From CADEED01 sp963711635 (GTDB lineage: Bacteria; Pseudomonadota; Gammaproteobacteria; Steroidobacterales; Steroidobacteraceae), in assembly GCA_963711635.1 (NCBI GenBank), contig CAVQEZ010000012.1, positions 243,721-307,720 of the forward strand: DNA of 64,000 nt, given 5' to 3'. The notes under the pieces were generated by a model. That model saw only the letters and a list, made by a program, of their open reading frames with translations, did no database searches and was not told where the DNA came from. Below are positions 1 through 8,390 of this stretch, piece by piece. Position 1 is the first letter of the stretch; each line of letters starts with the position of its first letter. A program made the position numbers and the translations under genes.

Positions 1-2
1 CC

Positions 3-629
3 GTGCGTCGCTACAATCGGCCGCGCGAATCGCTATATATCGTCATGAAGGTCGAGCCGGAGGAAAACGGCTATGACGCGACGAGCCGGAATCTCGAAGA
101 ACTCAAGCTGGCCTACGCGGATCTGGTCCTGATTCACCGGGCGCCCGAAAAGGGCGTCGGCGAGCGATTGTGGGAGCAGCTCATCCGGGCCCGTGACGAG
201 GGGCTGACTCGCGACATCGGCGTCTGCAGTTACAAGATCGAACAACTGAAGACGCTTGCCGAGAACACCGGTGAAATGCCCGCCGTGCACCAGCTCGAGT
301 GGAGTCCATTTGGACACAGCCTCGACATGCTGAGCTTCTGCAATGGGCACGAGATCGTGCTGCAAGCCTACAGTCCGCTCACGCGTGGCAAGAGACTCGA
401 GGACGAACGCCTGGCGGCGATTGCGAGCAAGTACAGCAAGTCGCCGGCGCAGGTGATCCTGCGGTGGAACCTCCAGCACGGTGTGATTCCCATCCCCAAG
501 GCTTACCGCGAGGATCACCAGCGCGACAATCTCAACATCTTCGATTTCATGCTGGATGAAATCGACATGGGCACGCTCGACGGTCTGAACGAGCAATTCT
601 CGGCGCTGGAGAAGCTCGACTACCTCTGA
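3..629 (+). CDS. Aldo/keto reductase, 5'-truncated by the window edge
   Basis: NAD(P)H-dependent oxidoreductase of the aldo/keto reductase superfamily, C-terminal two thirds only. The frame is open to the first base, so the true start lies outside the window; the GTG at 3 is merely the first usable codon. Visible family marks are the catalytic Lys context (VMKVEP), the catalytic His in DLVLIHRAPE, the cofactor-binding SPLTRGK loop and the IPIPKA strand near the C-terminus. It is clearly paralogous to the complete gene at 21603-22469: both share WSPFGHS/WTPFGHS, SPLTRGKRL and a SALEKL-YL ending. The substrate is unknown. Unlike the paralogue, this copy keeps the His of the AKR catalytic tetrad. 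Confidence 0.85.
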   Translation: MRRYNRPRESLYIVMKVEPEENGYDATSRNLEELKLAYADLVLIHRAPEKGVGERLWEQLIRARDEGLTRDIGVCSYKIEQLKTLAENTGEMPAVHQLEWSPFGHSLDMLSFCNGHEIVLQAYSPLTRGKRLEDERLAAIASKYSKSPAQVILRWNLQHGVIPIPKAYREDHQRDNLNIFDFMLDEIDMGTLDGLNEQFSALEKLDYL

Positions 630-691
630 AATAGAGAATCAGCCCATTAAATCGCCGGGTGGTGAGTCTTTTCACCCCTAGGCGACACCTT

Positions 692-714
692 TATTGGATA
701 GAAGAACTCCAATA
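692..714. promoter_or_regulatory. Perfect 7-bp dyad upstream of the S8 protease gene
   Basis: TATTGGA (692-698) and TCCAATA (708-714) form a perfect inverted repeat with a 9-base loop, about 50 bases before the protease start. It could be an operator or a weak hairpin; no known regulator is recognised. Confidence 0.3.
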
Positions 715-761
715 GGCGCCTGATGCGCTACGGCGCGGGCACGTCCTCGCGGGAGAATCCA

Positions 762-2916
762 ATGAAGAAACCTGACGCCGATGCGCGGCGCCTGCATCCC
801 CGGCTCCGCGTCTACGCGAATTGCGATGACGAGGTAAACGCGGTTCGCGCCGACCTCAGCACCGCGGTCACATCGACGATGGCGCCGAAGACTGCAACCC
901 AGGTGCATTCGCTGGCGGACGACGACCCGAGCGACGCGCAGCGCCAGCAGCTCTTCCTGGCTCCCAATGCCGTGTCTGAGACTGCGCTCAAGCTGCGCAA
1001 GGCCCCCAAGCTGCGCACGCGGCCTCCCGCAAAGCACGCCTACGTCAACGTGTTCGTCCAGTTCACGCCGGAGCAGACGGGTGAAAGAGGGCGCCGGCTG
1101 ATCGAGGCCCAGGGCAAGGTCGTGAAGCGCATGCAGCGGTCGCTTTCGGCCAAGGTGGCGAAAGAGGTCGGCGGTGCGGTGTTGCCGCGACGAAACTTCG
1201 TCAGCGCCACGATCCCGGTCACCATGCTCGACGAGCTCAAAAGCAATGAGTCGGTGGCGTTCGTTCACCCGGCAGAGCCGCTCAAGCTCGATGTGCCCGC
1301 CTCATCCAGGGCGACGGCTCCGCCCTCGCGCGCCATCAATACGGCAAACAACATTCGCAAGGTCAAGGGCGTACTCGTCGGCATCATCGACGTCGGCGGC
1401 TTCGATTTTGCCCACCAGGATTTTCTCAACAAGGATGGCAAGACGCGCTTCCATTCCATCTGGGATCAAGGCGGAACTCTGCGGCCGCCGCCGAAACCGT
1501 TCACTTACGGTTCGTTGATCACCAAACAACACATGGATGCGGCCATTTCCGCCGCGAAGAAGCCGGGTGGTTTACCCGCGCAACTGCTCGAGTCGCAGTC
1601 GCAACAGGTGCAGGGTTCCCACGGTACGCATGTCGCCAGTATCGCGGCGGGCAACAAGGGCGTGTGCCCGGGCGCGATGATTGCCGCCGTGCTCATCGAT
1701 ATTCCGCAGCCCGACGATGAGCGCGAGCGCCGCCGTACGACCTTCAGCGACTCGAGCCGCATCGTTCACGCCATCGAATACCTGGTGGGCGTCGCCGAGA
1801 AGGAAGGTTTGTCCCTGTCGGTGAACATCTCGCTCGGAACCAATGGCGGCGCGCACGACGGGTCGAGCGGCGCCTGCCGGTGGATAGACGCGCTGCTGTC
1901 CACGCCGGGCAGGGCGGTGTGCGTCGCCGCGGGAAACGCGGGGCAGGAGTCCGCCGAGCGCGCTGATGACTTCGGCTGGGTCATGGGGCGCATTCACACC
2001 AGCGGCTCGGTGCCTTCAGCCGGTCTCGAAGTCGATCTCGACTGGACCGTCATCGGCAATGGCATCGCGGACGTCTCGGAGAACGAGCTGGAGATCTGGT
2101 ACAGCCCGCAGGACCGGATTTCGGTACTGCTGCAACCGCCGGGCATGGACCGCTGGTTCGAAGTCAAACCCGGAGAGTTCATCGAAAACCACCGGCTCGC
2201 GACCAACACGCGAATTTCGATCTACAACGAGCTGTATCACCCGACCAACGGCTCCAACTACATCGCGATCTATCTCACGCCCAACCTGCAATTGCGGCGC
2301 ATTCGTGGGCGTTCAGGCGGGCGTCTGGCGCGTGCGTCTGCGCGGCGACGATATCCGCGAGGGCGGGTTCCACGGCTGGATCGAACGTGACGATCCCAAC
2401 GAGATCGGGCGGCACAGCGGGCTGCGGTTGTTCCGCTTTCCATCCTTCTTCTCGACGCGTTCCAACGTGGACTCACACTCCATCAACTCACTGGCCTGCT
2501 CGTACCGCGTCATCGGCGTGGCGAACATCGACGACGTGCGCCAGAAGATCCACATCACGAGCAGCCAGGGACCCACGCGCGACGGCCGGCCGAAGCCCGA
2601 CATCTGCGCGCCGGGGACGGACATCACGGCGGCCAATGGCTTTGCGAGAGACGGCAGCGCGTGGATCAAGATGACCGGCACCAGCATGGCGAGTCCGTAC
2701 GTGACGGGTGTCATCGCCCGCATGCTCGAAGTGGAGCCGAACCTCACGGCCGCGCAATGCCTCGGCATCCTGCAGCGCACGTCGCAACCCATTCCGGGGG
2801 CCAGCTACAAGTGGCAGAACGACGCCGGCTTCGGCCGGATCGCGCCGGAAAAGGCCATTGAAGAGGCCAGTCGCCTCAATCTTCGAACCGAGCTGCGCCT
2901 GGAGGGTCGATCATGA
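762..2916 (+). pseudogene. Subtilisin-like S8 serine protease, one frameshift near 2295
   Basis: Peptidase S8 of about 718 residues if restored. The catalytic triad is all present: Asp210 in GIIDVGG, His287 in SHGTHVAS, and Ser in GTSMASPYVTG. The N-terminal half runs in one frame to about 2290 and the C-terminal part continues in the next frame; removing one base near 2295 (a C after CAATTG) rejoins LQL to GAFVGVQAG without loss. One extra base in an otherwise well-conserved gene suggests a sequencing error or a very recent mutation. Start 762 is chosen for the GGGAGA just upstream. No signal peptide is obvious, so it may act in the cytoplasm. It overlaps the next gene by ATGA, implying translational coupling with the MBL hydrolase. 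Confidence 0.85.
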
Positions 2917-4232
2917 AACTCAAGATCTTCGACGGGCGGGATGGGGATTGCCTGCTGGTCGAGAGCAAGGACAGGAAGAAGTTGATCCTGTGCGACGGTG
3001 GACGCACCGCAAGCATGCGCGGGCAGGTGAGTGGCGAACTCGCGAAACTACGAAAGGCCAAACGCAAGCTGGACATCGTCTATGTCTCTCACGTCGACAA
3101 CGATCACATCACCGGCGTGCTGGCGCTGCTGGAGGACGAACTGCAGTGGCGCATTCATGAGCATCGCAGGAAGACCGGCCTCAATACCGCGCCGCCCAAA
3201 GTGCCGCGGCCGCCGGAGATCGCAACGCTCTGGCACAACGCATTTCGCGATCAGATCAAGGATGTCGACCCGGATGACATCGAATCGCTGCTGGCCGCGG
3301 CGGTGCCCACCTTGAATGGCACAGGGGTCAAGGACCTCGAAAAGGCCGCGACCGAGCTCGGGGATCTGGCCACGGCCGTCACCGAGGCTTTGAAAGTGTC
3401 GCACCTGCTGTCGGCGGACCTGCTGAACATTCCCGTCAACAAACTACCCGGCCAGGCTGGGGAACCGAAGCTGCTGATGCTGCGACCGGGCCAGGCAGCA
3501 TTCAACCTCGGCACTCTCAAGTTGACCATTGTCGGTCCGGGAACGAAGGAGCTCAGCGATCTCAACAAGGGCTGGAATAACTGGCTGCGCGTCAACGAGG
3601 AGACGGTGAAGAACATCCGCGCGCAGATGAAGAAGAAGATCGAGGAGTTCAGCACGGAAACGCTTTCCGGCCCGTTGTTCAGTCTGGGCGGCTGGAACGG
3701 CATTCCACCCTTCAAGAGCGTGACCACGCCCAACATCGCCTCATTGATGCTGATGATCGAAGAAGATGGCAAGCGCGTTCTCATGACTGGTGACGCGCAG
3801 CAGGACTTCGTGGTGAAAGGGCTCGAACAGACCGGCTTTCTGCAGCAGAACCAAGGTGTTCACCTCGATGTTCTCAAGGTGCAGCACCACGGCTCTGAAC
3901 ACAACATGGACGCTGCCTTCTGCCGGCGCGTATCCGCGGATCACTATGTGTTCTGTGGCAATGGATCGAGCGGCAATCCCGAACCCGAAGTGATCGACCT
4001 GGTTTTCAATTCGCGGCTCGGGCCGCCCGCCAAGCGCACGCTCGCGCCCGAGGCGCACAACGCGCCGTTCACCTTCTGGTTCAGTACCTCTTCAAAGGCG
4101 CAGACGGTGGATAGCGATGAGCAGCAGGCGTTCGCGGAGCTGGAAACACACGTCAAGAAACTCCAGAAGACATCGAAGGGAAAACTCAAGGTGCGTTACA
4201 ACAAGGGGGTGTTCACCACGCTCACCCCATAG
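2913..4232 (+). CDS. MBL-fold metallohydrolase, ComEC-like beta-lactamase domain
   Basis: Metallo-beta-lactamase fold hydrolase, 439 residues, no signal peptide. The metal-binding motif is SHVDNDH with His60, Asp62, Asp64 and His65. Further ligands are suggested by LMTGDAQQ (Asp of the bridging position) and VQHHGSEHN, which matches the KVxHHGS motif of the soluble ComEC-type hydrolase domain. A long insert (about residues 75-190) between the first and later motifs is unusual. It starts inside the stop of the S8 protease gene (ATGA), so the two are surely co-translated. The ComEC-like hydrolases that carry this motif often act on nucleic acid or nucleotides, but the substrate here is unknown. 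Confidence 0.85.
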   Translation: MKLKIFDGRDGDCLLVESKDRKKLILCDGGRTASMRGQVSGELAKLRKAKRKLDIVYVSHVDNDHITGVLALLEDELQWRIHEHRRKTGLNTAPPKVPRPPEIATLWHNAFRDQIKDVDPDDIESLLAAAVPTLNGTGVKDLEKAATELGDLATAVTEALKVSHLLSADLLNIPVNKLPGQAGEPKLLMLRPGQAAFNLGTLKLTIVGPGTKELSDLNKGWNNWLRVNEETVKNIRAQMKKKIEEFSTETLSGPLFSLGGWNGIPPFKSVTTPNIASLMLMIEEDGKRVLMTGDAQQDFVVKGLEQTGFLQQNQGVHLDVLKVQHHGSEHNMDAAFCRRVSADHYVFCGNGSSGNPEPEVIDLVFNSRLGPPAKRTLAPEAHNAPFTFWFSTSSKAQTVDSDEQQAFAELETHVKKLQKTSKGKLKVRYNKGVFTTLTP

Positions 4233-4289
4233 GGCCGCTTCACAAAACTTTGCAAACGCTTGAAACGCGCGCAACGCCACGCGCGCAAT

Positions 4290-4318
4290 CTGACTCCGTC
4301 GCAACCTCACGGAGTCAG
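4290..4318 (+). promoter_or_regulatory. Perfect 10-bp hairpin that buries the ribosome-binding site of the Spy-like gene
   Basis: CTGACTCCGT (4290-4299) and ACGGAGTCAG (4309-4318) are exact reverse complements with a 9-base loop. The right arm contains GGAG (4311-4314), the only good Shine-Dalgarno for the ATG at 4322. Folding would hide the ribosome-binding site, which suggests post-transcriptional control (thermometer-like, protein- or sRNA-opened). A DNA operator for the neighbouring OmpR-type regulator is the alternative. Confidence 0.6.
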
Positions 4319-4321
4319 GCC

Positions 4322-4774
4322 ATGCCACGTTTCAAATTAGCCGCGCTGATCGCCATCCCGCTCGCGATTCTCGGCGCGGGCGTCATCTACGCTCACCAAG
4401 GCGGCTCGCATCACGGTGGCCCCATGCGCGAGCACCGCATGGAGATGCATCTCGAGCATCTGAACGCCATGCTCAACAAAGTCGGTGCCTCCGAGGCCCA
4501 GAAAAACCAGGTCGAGGGCATCCTCAAGGTCGCGTTTACCGAAATGGGTGCGGCCCACGGCGCGCATGACGCCGCTCTCGGCAAGTTACACGAGCTGCTG
4601 CTGGCACCGACCATCGACCGTACGCAGATGGAAACTCTGCGCGTCGATACCGTCCGATCGATGGACGAGGCGTCGAAACGTCTGATCACGGCCTTCGGTG
4701 ACGCCGCCGAAGTGCTGACCGCCGAGCAGCGCGCCGCGCTGGGACAGGAGGTCCGCAAGCATCACGGTGGCTAG
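4322..4774 (+). CDS. Spy/CpxP-like periplasmic heavy-metal-sensor family protein
   Basis: About 150 residues: an N-terminal signal anchor (LAALIAIPLAILGAGVIYA), a His-rich linker (HQGGSHHGGPMREHRMEMH) and a helical domain, ending in KHHGG. This layout fits the periplasmic LTxxQ/heavy-metal-sensor group, in which small helical proteins act as chaperones or metal-responsive partners of a two-component system. Start 4322 is taken because GGAG lies seven bases upstream and the signal sequence begins there. It sits directly before a response regulator and kinase (36 bases to the regulator's ATG), as in cpxP/cnr-like operons, so it is probably the envelope-stress or metal input of that system. His clusters at both ends suggest metal binding (inference). 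Confidence 0.75.
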   Translation: MPRFKLAALIAIPLAILGAGVIYAHQGGSHHGGPMREHRMEMHLEHLNAMLNKVGASEAQKNQVEGILKVAFTEMGAAHGAHDAALGKLHELLLAPTIDRTQMETLRVDTVRSMDEASKRLITAFGDAAEVLTAEQRAALGQEVRKHHGG

Positions 4775-4810
4775 ATGCGCGCACCCGGGCTGGCGCATCA
4801 TGCGGTTCGA

Positions 4811-5515
4811 ATGACTGCGAACCGCATCCTGCTGGTCGAAGACGATGCCCGCCTCGCCACGATGGTCTCGGACTATCTGGGCGAGGCGGGCTTTCGAACC
4901 ACGCGCGCGGGCACGGGCGCCGCCGCGATGCAGCTCGTTGCCGCGGAATCCTTCGACGCCATGATCCTCGACCTGATGCTGCCGGACTCCGATGGCCTGG
5001 ATCTCTGCCGCAGCCTGCGTGCGAAGTCCGACATCCCGGTGCTCATGCTCACGGCGCGCGGCGATCCGCTGGATCGCGTCGTGGGACTCGAGCTCGGCGC
5101 GGACGACTATCTGCCGAAGCCATTCGAACCGCGCGAGCTGCTGGCGCGGCTGCGCGCCATCCTGCGCCGGCGCCCAGGACAGGGCCAGTCGCAGGGCCGG
5201 GCGCAGGTGCTCCGCTTCGGCCGCCTCGAAATCGACAAGGACGCGCGCGAGGTGCGCCTCGATGGCCGGCGCAGGTCGCTGACCGGTCATCAGTTCGCGC
5301 TGCTGGTGGCATTGGCCGAGCGCGCGGGTCGCGTGCTGTCACGCGACGCACTGATGGACCTCACCAAGGGCGCGGCGCTGGAGGATTTCGATCGATCCAT
5401 AGACGTGCACATCTCGCGGCTGCGCGCGGCCATCGAGGACGACCCGAAGCGGCCGCGACGCATTCTCACATTGCGCGGCGCCGGGTATGTATTCGCGAAA
5501 GAGCAGGATCGCTGA
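4811..5515 (+). CDS. OmpR/PhoB-family response regulator (CpxR-like)
   Basis: 235 residues. An N-terminal receiver domain has the acidic pair in VEDDAR, phosphorylatable Asp54 in LDLMLPDSDG, the Thr of MLTARGD and the Lys of YLPKPF. A C-terminal winged-helix DNA-binding domain ends in LRGAGYVF, the usual OmpR signature. Start 4811 (MTANRILLVEDD) is preferred because the receiver fold begins there. The stop is directly followed by the TTG start of the kinase gene, so the two are co-translated. With the Spy-like gene upstream it probably controls an envelope or metal stress response. Confidence 0.9.
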   Translation: MTANRILLVEDDARLATMVSDYLGEAGFRTTRAGTGAAAMQLVAAESFDAMILDLMLPDSDGLDLCRSLRAKSDIPVLMLTARGDPLDRVVGLELGADDYLPKPFEPRELLARLRAILRRRPGQGQSQGRAQVLRFGRLEIDKDAREVRLDGRRRSLTGHQFALLVALAERAGRVLSRDALMDLTKGAALEDFDRSIDVHISRLRAAIEDDPKRPRRILTLRGAGYVFAKEQDR

Positions 5516-6502
5516 TTGCGCCGCCTGCACGTAAAGCTGTACCTGATGACGGTCGTAGTGCTGGTGTTGTTCACCGTCACCGTCGCGATGATCTGGCATT
5601 CGGCGAGTATCGGTTCCCGGATGGTGCTGCATGGCGCTCATGCGGTGATGATGCTGGGCACGGTGGCCGCGGCCCTGGCCCTGCTCGCCTATCCACTGGT
5701 GCGTGGCCTCACGGCCCGTCTGGGCCGCCTCAATGAAGGAGTGCGCAGGTTCGGCGCCGGTGATCTGGCGGCGCGGGTCAACGTCGAAGGCAACGATGAA
5801 GTCGCCGCGCTGGCGACGAGCTTCAACGACTCCGCGGCGCGCATCGAACAGCTGGTACGCGCCAACCAGATGCTGCTGGCCAATTGTTCGCACGAGTTGC
5901 GTACGCCGCTGACGCGTATGCGCCTGGCCATCGAGAAACTCGGGCCGGACGGTCGCACCAATGCGGAACTGGCGCGCAACATCGCCGAGCTCGACGCGCT
6001 CATCGGCGAGCTGCTGCTCTCCAGCCGCCTCGATGCGGCGAAGCGTCCCGATCGTATCGAGCCGCTCGATCTGCTCGCATTGGCAGCCGAGGAGGCCGCT
6101 CACTTCGACCGCGAGGTGACTGGTGCCCCTGTGACGATCGCGGGCGACGCGCTGCTGCTGCGCCGCCTGATCCGTAATCTGCTGGAGAATGCGCGCCTGC
6201 ATGCCGGCGGCGCCAGCGACATCCGCGTCACGAGGCAGGACGGCGGTGCGCGGCTCGTCGTCGAAGACACCGGTCCTGGTATCCCGGCAGAGGACCGCGA
6301 GCGCATCTTCGAGCCGTTTTACCGCCGCCGCGAATCCGGCCAGGCGGCCGGCGCCGGGCTCGGTCTATCTATCGTGCGCCAGATCGCGCGGGTCCACGGA
6401 GGCGAGGTGACTTGCGAGGTACGCGAAGGCGGCGGCAGTCGCTTCATCGTGACGCTTCCGGCGGGTGCTACTGGATCGTCGGCAGAATCACGTCCCGCAT
6501 GA
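5516..6502 (+). CDS. Sensor histidine kinase, HAMP-HisKA-HATPase
   Basis: 328 residues starting at TTG directly after the regulator's stop. The order is: transmembrane helix (about residues 9-28), a very short periplasmic segment, second helix (about 43-63), HAMP, HisKA with His126 in NCSHELRTPLTRMR, then the ATPase with the N box (RNLLENARLHA), G1 (VEDTGPGIP) and G2 (GAGLGLSIV) boxes. The periplasmic part is too small to hold a sensor domain, so the signal probably comes through the membrane or the Spy-like partner. It phosphorylates the regulator encoded upstream. Confidence 0.9.
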   Translation: MRRLHVKLYLMTVVVLVLFTVTVAMIWHSASIGSRMVLHGAHAVMMLGTVAAALALLAYPLVRGLTARLGRLNEGVRRFGAGDLAARVNVEGNDEVAALATSFNDSAARIEQLVRANQMLLANCSHELRTPLTRMRLAIEKLGPDGRTNAELARNIAELDALIGELLLSSRLDAAKRPDRIEPLDLLALAAEEAAHFDREVTGAPVTIAGDALLLRRLIRNLLENARLHAGGASDIRVTRQDGGARLVVEDTGPGIPAEDRERIFEPFYRRRESGQAAGAGLGLSIVRQIARVHGGEVTCEVREGGGSRFIVTLPAGATGSSAESRPA

Positions 6503-6703
6503 ACGCGTACGACCGGTCCGGCTGATTGCAGTTGGCTCTCCGGCACGACCGGCGGCCGATCGATTCCCGCCCTAGCTAATTCAATGACTTGTGCCGCGTC
6601 CGAATCCGGGCGGCCATCCGTTACCTATTCGTATGTCGGAGGTGAGAGAAATGATGGCTATGTGACCATCTTGTTAGGCAGATGCGAGAAAGACGAGGAC
6701 GCC

Positions 6704-7516
6704 ATGCGCATCAACGACGCGGACCTGCTCGAGCCCGATGGGGCAGACATCGAAATCGAAGATTCCCCCAACCAGGGCGGGCCAATCGTTCCCGAGTACC
6801 TGGTCATCCACTACACGGCGGGAAGGAGCGGCGCCTCGTCGGCGCACCATTTCCTGGACCCGGAAGCCAAAGCCTCCGCCCACATCGTGCTGGATAGGAG
6901 CGGAAAGATCTGGCAGCTCGTGCCCTTCAGGCGCAAGGCCTGGCATGCCGGCATCAGCGCCTGGGCGGGCCGCCACGGTCTCAATGGGTTCTCGATCGGT
7001 ATCGAGATCGACAATGCCGGCAAGCTCACCAAGGTCGGCAGCAAGTACCAGGCATGGTTTGGCGGCTCGTACGGCGAAGACGAGATCATTCACGCCAGGC
7101 ACAAGAGCGAGCAGGCGGAGACCGCCTGGCATGCGTACACGGAACCGCAGCTGACAAAGTTGCTGGAGCTGTCGAAGTTACTCGTGTCGCGGTATCGGCT
7201 GAAGGACGTCGTGGGCCACGACGACATCGCGCCGGGTCGCAAGGTGGACCCGGGTCCGGCCTTCGCGATGAACAGCTTTCGATCGGCGCTGTTCGGCCGC
7301 GGCAACGTGAGCAGCGCGGACTACGTAGTCAGCGTGCCGGCACTCAACATGCGCAGCGGTCCCGGCACGGAATTCCCAGTCATGACCACGCTGGCCACGC
7401 AGACCCGCCTGTGCCTGCTCGAGATGCGCTCGCTGTGGGCCAAGGTCGTGTTGCTGGAAGGATCACAGGCCGAAGGCTGGGTGCGTAACTCGTTCGTTAC
7501 GCCGGTTGCGGCATAG
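6704..7516 (+). CDS. N-acetylmuramoyl-L-alanine amidase with C-terminal SH3-like domain
   Basis: About 270 residues. The N-terminal Amidase_2 domain cuts the amide bond between muramic acid and the peptide stem. Zinc-ligand motifs are visible: VIHYTAG (first His), the GHDDIAPGRKVDPG block (second His and the Asp/Lys region) and WHAGIS. Residues from about 205 form a bacterial SH3-like domain (LNMRSGPGTEFPV, AEGWVRNSF) that typically binds peptidoglycan. There is no signal peptide from the start at 6704 (GAGGAC upstream), which is more like a phage endolysin or cargo effector than a housekeeping amidase. It is followed after 10 bases by a small membrane protein gene and two further unknowns in the same direction. 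Confidence 0.85.
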   Translation: MRINDADLLEPDGADIEIEDSPNQGGPIVPEYLVIHYTAGRSGASSAHHFLDPEAKASAHIVLDRSGKIWQLVPFRRKAWHAGISAWAGRHGLNGFSIGIEIDNAGKLTKVGSKYQAWFGGSYGEDEIIHARHKSEQAETAWHAYTEPQLTKLLELSKLLVSRYRLKDVVGHDDIAPGRKVDPGPAFAMNSFRSALFGRGNVSSADYVVSVPALNMRSGPGTEFPVMTTLATQTRLCLLEMRSLWAKVVLLEGSQAEGWVRNSFVTPVAA

Positions 7517-7526
7517 GAGAACATTC

Positions 7527-7988
7527 ATGACTGCTGTCGAATTGCTTCCGATACTGACGCTGGGCGCATTGTTAGGCGCCGTCGGACAGGTGCTGCGCTC
7601 CATCGCGGGCCTGAAGAAATTGAAGGAGGATCCGGCCGGCAAGTTCGATCCGATGCAGCTCTTGATGAGCGTCATCATCGGTGCCGCCGCGGGTGTGATC
7701 GCCATGGTCACGCTCGAGATGACCTCCAGCAAGTCCATCTCGACGCAGGACATCATCACGGTGATTGCCGCGGGCTACACCGGCGCGGATTTCATCGAGG
7801 CCTTCATCACCAAGAACATGTCGGCCGGCGGCGGACTCCCGCAGCAGCGTGCCGCACCGGTTGCGCTGATTGGCAATTCGCCCAATCCGAACTTTCCGAC
7901 GCCGAACACGCTCATCGCCAGCGTGTCAGCCGCGGGGCCGATTCCACCGGTAGGTGCCGATGGATCCGCCAACAATCCAGTGGGTTGA
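7527..7988 (+). CDS. Small membrane protein of unknown function
   Basis: 154 residues; start 7527 has AGGAG eight bases before it. Hydrophobic segments lie at about residues 4-23 and 47-66, and a weaker one near 75-92. The C-terminal third is low-complexity, rich in Pro, Asn, Ala and Gly, and probably disordered. No family is recognised. Lying directly behind an amidase gene it could play a holin-like or anchoring role, but no motif supports this. Confidence 0.65.
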   Translation: MTAVELLPILTLGALLGAVGQVLRSIAGLKKLKEDPAGKFDPMQLLMSVIIGAAAGVIAMVTLEMTSSKSISTQDIITVIAAGYTGADFIEAFITKNMSAGGGLPQQRAAPVALIGNSPNPNFPTPNTLIASVSAAGPIPPVGADGSANNPVG

Positions 7989-7997
7989 GGAGCAGCG

Positions 7998-8390
7998 ATG
8001 AGCGACGTACCTCCTGTATTCAACGGCGAAGCTTTTGCGCTCACGTCGATGGACCCGATCTGGTTCGCGATGCGGATTACCGACGGACTCAACGCCGGCC
8101 TGCTGCTGATGCACAAGGATCCTCCGAATGAGCAATGGGCCAGGATCGATCAACGCGTCGGCAATACCTTGATCCCGGTCAACCTGGACGTGCAGACCCT
8201 GCACGGCGACTCCCTGGGCTGGGTGGTGCAATGCCACTCGGTACCGGCTACCAACCTGCCGGTCTTCGTGCAGCTGTGCCAGGGTCCCGATGCCAACCAC
8301 CTGCGGCCCATCACGCGCGTGGCGCGTTACGACGTCGAGCTCACCGCGAACCAAGCCCGGATCATCTCCGATGCCGTGCAGATCCAGTAG
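7998..8390 (+). CDS. Conserved-looking unknown soluble protein, 130 residues
   Basis: 130 residues, no signal peptide or membrane segment; alternating hydrophobic pattern suggests a beta-rich fold. A GAGGAGCAGCG run just before the ATG serves as ribosome-binding site, nine bases after the preceding stop, so it is co-transcribed with the amidase and membrane protein. Its last 20 bases overlap the start of the next gene. No family recognised. Confidence 0.6.
   Translation: MSDVPPVFNGEAFALTSMDPIWFAMRITDGLNAGLLLMHKDPPNEQWARIDQRVGNTLIPVNLDVQTLHGDSLGWVVQCHSVPATNLPVFVQLCQGPDANHLRPITRVARYDVELTANQARIISDAVQIQ

Noticed and set aside
33..596. Long minus-strand open frame opposite the first aldo/keto reductase
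   Set aside because: It is the antisense of a gene with clear AKR motifs; GC-rich DNA leaves such frames open by chance.
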